The translations under genes were made by a program, and so were the position numbers. From Methylococcaceae bacterium (GTDB taxonomy: Bacteria > Pseudomonadota > Gammaproteobacteria > Methylococcales > Methylomonadaceae), in the NCBI GenBank assembly GCA_030699345.1, contig JAUYMX010000432.1:1-11208 (forward strand): a stretch of 11,208 nucleotides of DNA, in the 5' to 3' direction. The notes beneath the pieces were generated by a model that saw only the letters and a list, made by a program, of their open reading frames with translations, was not told where the DNA came from and ran no database searches. Position 1 is the first letter of the stretch; the number at the start of each line of letters is the position of its first letter. Shown here one piece after another: positions 1 through 6,660 of the stretch.

Positions 1-120
1 GAGTCGATTGACATCACCCTGTCGTGTGCAGCCATTTATCATCGCGTTAACAATGAAGAACTGCAGGTGTATCTGCAAGCACAGACAGACAACAGCGAAC
101 AATCGTTAACAACGGAGTAA
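1..120 (+). CDS. 3' end of an unidentified protein gene (partial)
   Basis: Frame 1 is open from the window edge to a TAA at 118-120 and encodes 39 C-terminal residues, ending in a polar, acidic tail (DNSEQSLTTE). The fragment has no motif I recognise, so I do not name it. Support for its being coding comes from position: the Shine-Dalgarno GGAG of speA (114-117) lies in its last codons, directly before its stop. Start of speA is only 5 bp further on, an arrangement typical of translational coupling in an operon. The product is therefore probably co-expressed with arginine decarboxylase. Without the upstream sequence neither fold nor function can be judged. Confidence 0.6.
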   Translation, partial: ESIDITLSCAAIYHRVNNEELQVYLQAQTDNSEQSLTTE

Positions 121-125
121 ACCAT

Positions 126-1958
126 TTGAATCCCACCAAACCCTGGACCATAGAACAATCTGCACAAACCTACGCCATCAACCACTGGGGTGACGGCTAT
201 TTTTCTATTAACGACCAGGGCCATGTCTGCGTCAAACCCAGCTCAGAACAAGATGTCGTGCTGGATTTATATGAAATTGCGCAATCGCTTAACGATAAAA
301 ATTTATCGTTACCGGTATTGGTGCGCTTTACCGATATTTTAAAAGACCGTGTTAAACGCTTGTCTGCAGCGTTTGCAAAAGCCTGCGTTAACAATGATTA
401 TCACGGCAAATACACACCTGTTTATCCAATTAAGGTCAATCAGCAACGGCAAGTGGTCGAAGGTATTTTGGCGGCGGATAATATAGGTCTGGAAGCCGGC
501 AGCAAGCCGGAATTGCTGGCCATTATGGCACTGTCCAAGCAAGGTGTGGTGGTGTGTAACGGCTATAAAGACCGTGCCTATATTCGGCTGGCATTGATTG
601 GTCTAAAGATGGGGCTAAATCTTTATCTAGTGATAGAAAAGCCGCTGGAGTTGGAGTTGATTATCGAAGAAGCGGCGCGTTTAGGCGTTAAGCCACAAGT
701 GGGTGTTAGGGTTAGGTTAGCCAGCATCAGCGCAGGAAAGTGGCAAAATAGCGGCGGTGAAAAGTCCAAGTTTGGGCTGCATACTTACGAATTGCTGCAA
801 TTGGTCGAGCGACTTAAACAGGTCGATTTACTGGATAGCTTGCAGTTGATGCATTTTCATATGGGCTCGCAGATCGCCAATATCCACGATATTAAAGTGG
901 CACTTAAAGAAGCCGGGCAGTTTTATGTGGAATTCCATCGTTTGGGCGCGCAGATAAAAGTAGTTGATGCAGGCGGCGGCTTGGGTGTGGATTACGATGG
1001 CAGCCATTCGCGTCGTGAGTCGTCCATCAACTACAGTTTGGATGAATACGCACAAAATATAGTCCGCAGTTTTGCCGAGCTGTGTGCCGAACACCAAGTG
1101 CCGCAGCCGGATATTATTACCGAGTCCGGGCGCGCTCTGACTGCGCATCACGCGGTGTTGATTACTAATGTTACCGATGTGGAGTCGGTTTATAGCAATC
1201 CGGCTGAGCTGGCTGCGCTACCGGTATGCGTCAATTCGGTTGAGCATTATCATGACGCGCAATTTGCGTTGTCTGAGGCGCGTGCCCAGTTTGCGCAGGA
1301 CAAATTGAATTTGGTGGGTCTGGCTAAAGCGGAAAATACCTATGCGCTGATTTGCCAGCAGATAAAAAACGACCTTAATCCTAGTAATCAAAGCGAAGCG
1401 ACGATATTGCAGGAGTTGAACGAAAAGCTGGCTGATAAAGTCTTTTGTAATTTCTCCATGTTCCAGTCCTTGCCGGATGTTTGGGGGATTGACCAGATAT
1501 TTCCGATCATGCCCATTCATCGTTTGCAGGAGCAGCCGACGCGTCGCGCGGTGATTCAGGATTTAACCTGTGATTCCGATGGCCGTATTGATCATTACAT
1601 TGATGGTCAAAATATTGAAAACACACTGCCTGTGCATAGCATCAATGACGAACAGTCTTATTTGATCGGCTTTTTTATGCTCGGTGCTTATCAGGAAATT
1701 CTCGGCGATATGCACAATTTATTTGGCGACACCCACGCCATTAACATCGAACTCGACGGGCAGGGTTATCATTTTTATGACCTGCAAGAAGGCGAACATG
1801 TGTCGGATTTACTGGATTATGTGCATATCAGCGGCGAAGATTTGAAAACCGCCTATCGAGCCAAACTGGCTAACGCTGATATTGATCCGCAACAACGGCA
1901 ATTATTTGAGCAGGAGTTAATTGCCGGGTTAACGGCGTATACCTATTTGGAGATATAA
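126..1958 (+). CDS. speA: Biosynthetic arginine decarboxylase SpeA
   Basis: PLP- and Mg-dependent enzyme that converts arginine to agmatine and CO2, the first step of the agmatine route to putrescine and other polyamines; cytoplasmic here, as no signal peptide is visible. The 610 residues align end to end, from memory, with the SpeA family (usually about 630-660). Landmarks: YPIKVNQ with PLP lysine K103, ESGxK-type region EAGSKPE soon after, GEKSKFGL, HFHMGSQ (243-249), the glycine-rich phosphate loop DAGGGLGVDY (281-290), ESGRALTAHH (from 333) and the C-terminal CDSDG with active-site cysteine C482. The start is TTG at 126: no in-frame ATG fits, and GGAG at 114-117 sits 8 nt upstream. The SD overlaps the end of the preceding gene and the dehydrogenase follows after 3 bp, so the three form a likely operon. 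No agmatinase or agmatine deiminase gene is in the window. Confidence 0.97.
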   Translation: MNPTKPWTIEQSAQTYAINHWGDGYFSINDQGHVCVKPSSEQDVVLDLYEIAQSLNDKNLSLPVLVRFTDILKDRVKRLSAAFAKACVNNDYHGKYTPVYPIKVNQQRQVVEGILAADNIGLEAGSKPELLAIMALSKQGVVVCNGYKDRAYIRLALIGLKMGLNLYLVIEKPLELELIIEEAARLGVKPQVGVRVRLASISAGKWQNSGGEKSKFGLHTYELLQLVERLKQVDLLDSLQLMHFHMGSQIANIHDIKVALKEAGQFYVEFHRLGAQIKVVDAGGGLGVDYDGSHSRRESSINYSLDEYAQNIVRSFAELCAEHQVPQPDIITESGRALTAHHAVLITNVTDVESVYSNPAELAALPVCVNSVEHYHDAQFALSEARAQFAQDKLNLVGLAKAENTYALICQQIKNDLNPSNQSEATILQELNEKLADKVFCNFSMFQSLPDVWGIDQIFPIMPIHRLQEQPTRRAVIQDLTCDSDGRIDHYIDGQNIENTLPVHSINDEQSYLIGFFMLGAYQEILGDMHNLFGDTHAINIELDGQGYHFYDLQEGEHVSDLLDYVHISGEDLKTAYRAKLANADIDPQQRQLFEQELIAGLTAYTYLEI

Positions 1959-1961
1959 ACG

Positions 1962-2819
1962 ATGAAAGTCGGTTTGATTGGCTTAGGTGCCATGGGCGTA
2001 GGAATGGCAAGGAATGTTGCCAAGGCCGAATTGTTAACGGGTGTTTACAACCGAACTCAATCTAAATCTCAGGAACTGGCGGATGAGCTGGGTGTTATTG
2101 CTTATCCGACTCCTCAAGTGCTGGCCGCCGAGGTTGATGTGGTATTGCTGTGTGTCTCAGCCGACCAGGATGTATTGGCGGTGATTGATGGCATTAGCGA
2201 TACGGTAAGGCCTGGAACAATAGTGGTCGATATGTCGACCGTGAGCAGTGCAACGGCGCAACAGGCTAGCGCAAAACTTGCTGAAAAACAGGTCGCATTC
2301 CTTGATGCGCCGGTATCCGGTGGCGTGGAAGGTGCTAAAAACGGTACGTTGGCAATGATGGTGGGTGGTGACGAACAGGCACTGGCGCAAGCCCGTCCAG
2401 TTTTGGCAGCAATGGCTTCACGTATTGTCTATATGGGGCCGAGCGGTGCCGGTCAGGCGACTAAAGCGGTTAATCAAATCATTGGTGCGGGTATTAATCA
2501 GGCGGTCACTGAGGCGTTGGCTTTTGCCGCTGCTCAACAATTACCGTTAGATAAAGTGATTGATGTCATTTCAGGCGGCGCGTCGGGAAACTGGTTTCTG
2601 CAACATCGTGGGCCGACAATGACCAAAGGTGTGTTTGCGCCCGGTTTTAAACTGGCGTTACACCACAAAGATTTAAAAATCTGCCAACGCATGGCCGCGC
2701 AAACCGGCGCATTATCGACCATCATCGATATGACATTGAATGATTATGAACAGCTGATGGCGCAAGGTTATGGCGATGAGGATATTTCGGCGTTATATCG
2801 ATTGAAAAAACTGGTTTGA
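1962..2819 (+). CDS. NAD(P)-dependent beta-hydroxyacid dehydrogenase (HIBADH/GarR/GlxR family)
   Basis: A 285-residue cytosolic oxidoreductase of the 3-hydroxyisobutyrate / tartronate-semialdehyde reductase family, which interconverts a beta-hydroxyacid or short semialdehyde and its partner with NAD(P). An N-terminal Rossmann fold carries GLGAMG (7-12). The substrate signature DAPVSGG is at 115-121, the catalytic lysine is K168 in GQATKAVNQ, and the C-terminal helical domain holds GNWFLQHRG (209-217) and HHKDL (K236). R31 right after the second strand (YNRT) is compatible with NADP preference, but this is an inference. Length is normal. The ATG at 1962 has GGAG at 1949-1952, inside the end of speA, and follows the speA stop by 3 bp. 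Substrate cannot be set from sequence: succinic semialdehyde, glyoxylate or tartronate semialdehyde are all possible, and the link with polyamine metabolism is only positional. Confidence 0.93.
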   Translation: MKVGLIGLGAMGVGMARNVAKAELLTGVYNRTQSKSQELADELGVIAYPTPQVLAAEVDVVLLCVSADQDVLAVIDGISDTVRPGTIVVDMSTVSSATAQQASAKLAEKQVAFLDAPVSGGVEGAKNGTLAMMVGGDEQALAQARPVLAAMASRIVYMGPSGAGQATKAVNQIIGAGINQAVTEALAFAAAQQLPLDKVIDVISGGASGNWFLQHRGPTMTKGVFAPGFKLALHHKDLKICQRMAAQTGALSTIIDMTLNDYEQLMAQGYGDEDISALYRLKKLV

Positions 2820-2826
2820 AATAAAT

Positions 2827-2854
2827 AGATCGGGGCATTTACATGCCCCGATCT
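2827..2854. terminator. Bidirectional intrinsic terminator between convergent genes
   Basis: A perfect 12-bp inverted repeat (AGATCGGGGCAT and its complement) with a 4-nt loop lies 8 bp after the dehydrogenase stop and 7 bp after the globin stop. On the minus strand it is followed by an AT-rich run (ATTTATTT), which suits termination of the globin transcript. The plus-strand side has a poorer T tract. It probably serves both transcripts. Confidence 0.85.
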
Positions 2855-2860
2855 AAGCAC

Positions 2861-3229
2861 TTATTTACCTAACACATCGTTACGAGCGCCTTCGGCAATC
2901 GCAGCGACTTCAGCGATGAGTTCTTCTGGGACGTTGAGTTCTTCCAATGTTGCCCGTAAATGTTCCATTACGGCATCAAAATGGCTGTTATCCAGACCCA
3001 ATTTTACCAATCGAGCATGGGCGGTGCGCATATCTGCGCCTGTGTAGTTATTGGGACCGCCAAATGCCATGGTTAAAAAAGCTTTTTGCTTGACGGCTTG
3101 TTCTTCCATGTTGGTATTATCAAAAAATCGATAAATGCGGTGATCAGACAGCACTTTACGATAGAAAATATCCACAGCAACATTGACAGCCTCTTCACCG
3201 CCCAGTTTGTCGAATAAGGTTTCGCTCAT
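2861..3229 (-). CDS. glbN: Group I truncated hemoglobin (TrHbN/GlbN type)
   Basis: A 122-residue 2-over-2 globin, close to Synechocystis GlbN in my memory of that sequence. Such proteins bind O2/NO and often act as NO dioxygenases or in nitrosative and oxidative stress; cytoplasmic. Visible hallmarks: FDKLGG (6-11), tyrosine B10 in FYRKVL (Y23), lysine E10 and glutamine E11 in AVKQKAF (K47, Q48), the AFGGP turn (55-59) and proximal heme-ligand histidine F8 in TAHARL (H71). The Tyr B10/Gln E11 pair resembles the ligand-stabilising pair of Mycobacterium TrHbN. The distal position that is His46 in Synechocystis GlbN is lysine here. An in-frame ATG lies 12 codons upstream, but the start at 3229 is preferred because GAGGGG sits 6 nt before it and homologues begin at this point. 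It is monocistronic, converges on the speA operon, and has a weak possible promoter near 3284-3313. Confidence 0.95.
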   Translation of the reverse strand: MSETLFDKLGGEEAVNVAVDIFYRKVLSDHRIYRFFDNTNMEEQAVKQKAFLTMAFGGPNNYTGADMRTAHARLVKLGLDNSHFDAVMEHLRATLEELNVPEELIAEVAAIAEGARNDVLGK

Positions 3230-3283
3230 TATTATCCCCTCAAGTATTGTTATAGTTATGTGCAACTAAACGTTGCGAGAGGG

Positions 3284-3313
3284 ATTCTAGCTTAGTGGGG
3301 GAATCTTTTGCCA
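3284..3313 (-). promoter_or_regulatory. Possible sigma70 promoter of the globin gene
   Basis: On the minus strand TAGAAT (3284-3289, one mismatch to TATAAT) is preceded at 18 bp by TGGCAA (3308-3313), only a half match to TTGACA. It lies about 55 bp before the globin start, which is a sensible distance, but the -35 is poor. Confidence 0.27.
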
Positions 3314-3389
3314 TATAAAGAGCAATTCAGTTGTATGGACAAAGGGATTATGTGGATTTTTCAGGGTGAATAGGTGAGCTGGGTTAAAA

Positions 3390-3424
3390 AATCGGACTGA
3401 TGGTTATTGCGCATCAGTCCGATT
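3390..3424 (-). terminator. Intrinsic terminator of the UPF0182 gene
   Basis: A 13-bp perfect inverted repeat (AATCGGACTGATG at 3390-3402 with its complement at 3412-3424, 9-nt loop) begins 12 bp after the UPF0182 stop on the minus strand. It is followed there by a T run (the complement of the A run 3386-3391), the normal layout of a rho-independent terminator. It also prevents readthrough into the globin gene, which lies next on the same strand. Confidence 0.88.
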
Positions 3425-3436
3425 CTGCCGGATAAA

Positions 3437-6088
3437 TTAGTTTTTCATCGGCTCCAAAACATTTTTAATAACGCTGGATCCGCCATTGCCGGGTGCATTT
3501 TTCAAGTAAATATCCTTCAAGCGTTTAAATGCAGACCACAAGGTTTTATCCATCACTACTTCATTGCCGATAGACACGATTACTCGCGCCAGCTCCGGGA
3601 TTTTATTTTTGGTGGACATCATATAAACCGGTTGCACGTAAAGCACGGTGTTACCCATGGGCAGGATAATCATGCGGCCCATTTCAATACTTGAACCGTA
3701 TTGGCCCCATAATGAAAATTGCGCAGAAATTTCCGGATTCTGATTGATTAAGGCTTCGACCTGCGCAGGTCCATTGACTTGCACTTCTTTACCGAATTTA
3801 TACACGGTGACGCTGGGTTTGAAATCCTGAGTGCAGTTCGTTTGGTCAAAGGTGCTGGCCACGCCGATCATGCTGAGATTGTTTCTATTGATCGGTGTCA
3901 TCGGATTGATTAGTACAAATTCCTCTTTTTTATTGCAGTTACCAAAATCCATTGTTTGATAGTACGGCAACACTGGTTTATCGCGAACATGGGCGAATTG
4001 CCAGGTTTCCGCCTGCTCGTAGAATAAGGCCGGGTCTTGTTGGTGATATTTCGCAAACACTTTCATCTGCATGGTTTGCAACTCGCGTGGATAGCGCAAA
4101 TGTTCTCGCAGCTCACTAGGCATTTCATCCAAATTTTTGAACAATCCAGGATAGGCATTGCTATAAGCTTGAATGAGTGAGTCTGACGGATCTGAAATGT
4201 AGAAATCAACATCACCATCTAAGGCATCAACCACGACTTTGACCGAGTTGCGGATATAGTTAAAATCTTTATGTGTTACCAGGAAATCCTCGCCGGCAGG
4301 TTTGGCGACTGGATATTTGTCAGACAAGGTGTACGCATCCATTATCCAGTAGAACCGATCTGCGGTAACTACCAGATAAGGGTCTTTATCCAGATGCAAA
4401 AATGGCGTTAAAATGCCAACGCGTTCAACGATATTACGTCGTAACTTTACTTTGCTTTCAGTGGTGATATTAGGTGAAAAGAATATTTTCTCGTCTTTAA
4501 AGTAAAGGGAAAATAAAGCTTTTCTAAAAAACGACGGAATCGGAATGCCGCCTTCGCCATGGTAAGGTGAATCTACGTCAACTTCACCGCGGGCGATACC
4601 CACTATGTTGAGTTTGTTAGGTACTATTGCATAATCATAGTTTTCTTCGCCGTAATAGATGTCGGGGTTTTTAACGCTAAAGCCGACACCTGAAGACAGA
4701 TTTAAATCGCGTAAATACCAGTCCAAAGGCTTATCGGCATCCTGAGCCGCAGGCGACATGACCGCGCCATATCCATGGGTGTAGCGTAAATGGGTGTTTT
4801 CCCAGTTTTGCGCTTCCGGTGGCAGCTTTGAGATATTCATTTCCCTAGCCGCTAAGTTAACTTGTTGAAGATGGTCACGAATGAAATACCGGTCTTCATC
4901 GACGGTTAAAATTTTGTAGTACGGTCTGATTTCTTGCAATTGTTTGTAGCTATCCAGCAAAAACTCCCTATCCCATACCGGGATGTTCTCAAAATGCTTT
5001 TGCGTGCTCCATTTTTCAATATCCTGGGTTGCATCAAGCTTTATGCTTAAGTCGATGGTTTTGATGGTCTTTAAATCATAAGCCGCCAGAGTAGAGTCGA
5101 TATTGTGCTTAATAAAAAATCTTTCGGTTTTCACCGGATTGGGATTAACAATATATTTTTGAATAATATTTGGAATAAATTGCACATTTTGCAGTCCGAT
5201 AACACCCAGAAAAGCGACGATGGAAATAATAAAAGGCGCTTTAACGCGGTGTTTTTCAGAAAAAATAAACAGTACAGCGGTAATTGCCGTTGTCAAAAAC
5301 GAGATAATTCCTAGCCAGATAAGTGGCAACTGATAGCGGATTTCCACAAAGCCCGGGCCATAAAATACCGGCTCATGGGAGCTGTTATATAACAGGGTAA
5401 AGCGGTCGAGCATGAAGCCCCAAATGACAAAACCAACAACAAAACCGAGCAAAATAGTTAAATGGACTTTGGCGCCTAATGGGAACTCTTTACTTTGCTC
5501 CGGTACGAATATGTGTTCTACCCAGTACAGAATGCCGACATTGATAAATACCAGTATCGCGGCCGTTAATAGCTCTTTTTGCACCAATATATAGGTTGGG
5601 TAAGACATCAAATAGAAGCTGATGTCGTTACCATAGACAGTTTCGGTAACGCCTGAGGCGCTACCAAAAAAATACAATAAGGTCGATTCCCATTGGTTGT
5701 AAAAAGGGATAGCGATAAATATTGCTAGCAGCAGGGAAATGGGCGTATAGATTTTTGCCGAGCTATACATAAATAAATCAGCAAACTGCTGAAAGCGCCG
5801 GTTTTTCTCACAGCTATTAACAATGTCTTCGCGCGGATTTAAGCCAAGATAACGAGAGGCTATCCAGAAATGGAAAAAGAAAATGGCAAAAAAAGCCAGC
5901 GTGACAATCCCGGAAAAAAAGAATTTATAGAGCAGTCGCAGCCAAAAATAGAACTCAAGTTTGAGCGATTGGTACCACCATAAATCCACAAACAGATCGA
6001 GAAAAATGAAATGAAACGCAGCAAATACAATGACAGCAATAACGAGTGTCGCGGCGATTAGCGCGGGTAATAACTTCAAATTCCGCAT
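3437..6088 (-). CDS. UPF0182 family (COG1615) seven-helix membrane protein, function unknown
   Basis: An 883-residue inner-membrane protein. Seven hydrophobic segments are visible at about 7-30, 52-77, 113-131, 172-192, 208-228, 253-276 and 284-302. A soluble part of about 580 residues follows, probably outside the cytoplasm. Family marks recognised in that part are PDIYYGE (about 476-482), LRYPRELQ (about 666), EFVLINPMTPINR (about 720), GPAQVEALINQNPEIS and LYVQPVY (about 819). This is the conserved C-terminal pattern of UPF0182 proteins of cyanobacteria, actinobacteria and clostridia. Two cysteines in the segments FGNCNK and QTNCTQ might form a disulfide. The long acidic tail of some relatives is missing. 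The ATG at 6088 has AGAGG 5 nt upstream. The gene is divergent from the diheme cytochrome gene and ends at its own terminator, so it is monocistronic. The molecular function of the family is not known to me, and I assign none. Confidence 0.93.
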   Translation of the reverse strand: MRNLKLLPALIAATLVIAVIVFAAFHFIFLDLFVDLWWYQSLKLEFYFWLRLLYKFFFSGIVTLAFFAIFFFHFWIASRYLGLNPREDIVNSCEKNRRFQQFADLFMYSSAKIYTPISLLLAIFIAIPFYNQWESTLLYFFGSASGVTETVYGNDISFYLMSYPTYILVQKELLTAAILVFINVGILYWVEHIFVPEQSKEFPLGAKVHLTILLGFVVGFVIWGFMLDRFTLLYNSSHEPVFYGPGFVEIRYQLPLIWLGIISFLTTAITAVLFIFSEKHRVKAPFIISIVAFLGVIGLQNVQFIPNIIQKYIVNPNPVKTERFFIKHNIDSTLAAYDLKTIKTIDLSIKLDATQDIEKWSTQKHFENIPVWDREFLLDSYKQLQEIRPYYKILTVDEDRYFIRDHLQQVNLAAREMNISKLPPEAQNWENTHLRYTHGYGAVMSPAAQDADKPLDWYLRDLNLSSGVGFSVKNPDIYYGEENYDYAIVPNKLNIVGIARGEVDVDSPYHGEGGIPIPSFFRKALFSLYFKDEKIFFSPNITTESKVKLRRNIVERVGILTPFLHLDKDPYLVVTADRFYWIMDAYTLSDKYPVAKPAGEDFLVTHKDFNYIRNSVKVVVDALDGDVDFYISDPSDSLIQAYSNAYPGLFKNLDEMPSELREHLRYPRELQTMQMKVFAKYHQQDPALFYEQAETWQFAHVRDKPVLPYYQTMDFGNCNKKEEFVLINPMTPINRNNLSMIGVASTFDQTNCTQDFKPSVTVYKFGKEVQVNGPAQVEALINQNPEISAQFSLWGQYGSSIEMGRMIILPMGNTVLYVQPVYMMSTKNKIPELARVIVSIGNEVVMDKTLWSAFKRLKDIYLKNAPGNGGSSVIKNVLEPMKN

Positions 6089-6660
6089 AGTGTCCTCTTT
6101 GAGATGGATTTTAAGGATGTTAGACAGTCTGGGGATTCAAAACAGATGCTGCCCATAAAGCTTAAGTTTTACTAGATCTTTGCATTCTAACATCCAATGA
6201 AATGTTCGTAATTATTAAGCAATAACGTCAGCTATGCAGAGATGCTTAGACTTAATTACTTAGCGTGTTTTTATCAACCGTGGTCAGTTCGCCGCATTAT
6301 GTTTGGCGAGTAAGTAATGTTTCGATTGTAAATGAATAGATGACTGGGAAGCTGGGGATTTTTCTAAGGCATATGGCCGTATTAGGTGTGTTAAATAACA
6401 TAGTTAAATTAAAAGTTAAGTGTTGTCTGGAAATATATTTAGCCATTTTACTTAGCTAGATGCAGGAAAATAAAGGCCTAGACGTTTTTGTAAGTAATTG
6501 GTCTACTAATTGCAGTTAATAACCACATAGAGAATAGGATTGTTCTTTATTTGGTAGATGTTTTGCGAAACCGGGCTGAGTGAATGGCAGTTGGCGGCGG
6601 CTCCAGTAAGTTGGAGAGTATAAGCAGGGCATTAATAACAGTTAACTAGAGCGATTAGTT
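6089..6660. other. 572-bp gene-free divergent regulatory region, AT-rich
   Basis: The stretch lies between the divergent UPF0182 and diheme cytochrome genes, so it must hold both promoters. It is more AT-rich than its flanks and has no ORF with a credible ribosome-binding site. I see only a weak minus-strand candidate promoter (TAGAAT at 6184-6189 with TTACGA at 6206-6211, 16-bp spacer) and no convincing sigma70 or sigma54 box for the plus-strand gene. It also contains repeated 9-mers (listed separately) and a small hairpin at 6601-6616 (CTCCA/TGGAG, 6-nt loop) in what would be the cytochrome leader. The length leaves room for several regulator sites or a small RNA. Confidence 0.6.
6256..6498. 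repeat. Two pairs of short repeats, TTACTTAGC and GTAAGTAAT
   Basis: TTACTTAGC occurs at 6256-6264 and again at 6448-6456. GTAAGTAAT occurs at 6310-6318 and again at 6490-6498. The shared core TTACTTA/TAAGTAA is therefore present four times in alternating orientation within 243 bp, with direct-repeat spacings of 192 and 180 bp. The sequences between them are not alike, so this is not a simple duplication. It may be a set of regulator sites or chance in AT-rich DNA. Confidence 0.35.

Noticed and set aside
828..1520. Minus-strand ORFs of about 100 codons inside speA
   Set aside because: Antisense shadows of a fully recognised SpeA coding frame.
3230..3265. Globin start at the upstream ATG (3265), giving 134 residues
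   Set aside because: The GAGGGG ribosome-binding site lies inside this extension, 6 nt before ATG 3229, and related globins start at the shorter position.
6340..6459. 39-codon ORF starting ATG at 6340 in the divergent region
   Set aside because: No Shine-Dalgarno, base composition follows the AT-rich surroundings, and the product resembles nothing I know. Likely chance.
6585..6605. Sigma54-like element TGGCAG upstream of the cytochrome gene
   Set aside because: The required GC of the -12 TTGC box does not occur at the right spacing.
6601..6616. CTCCA/TGGAG hairpin as an ANTAR target
   Set aside because: The 6-nt loop (GTAAGT) lacks A at position 1 and G at position 4, and there is no second hairpin or terminator beside it.
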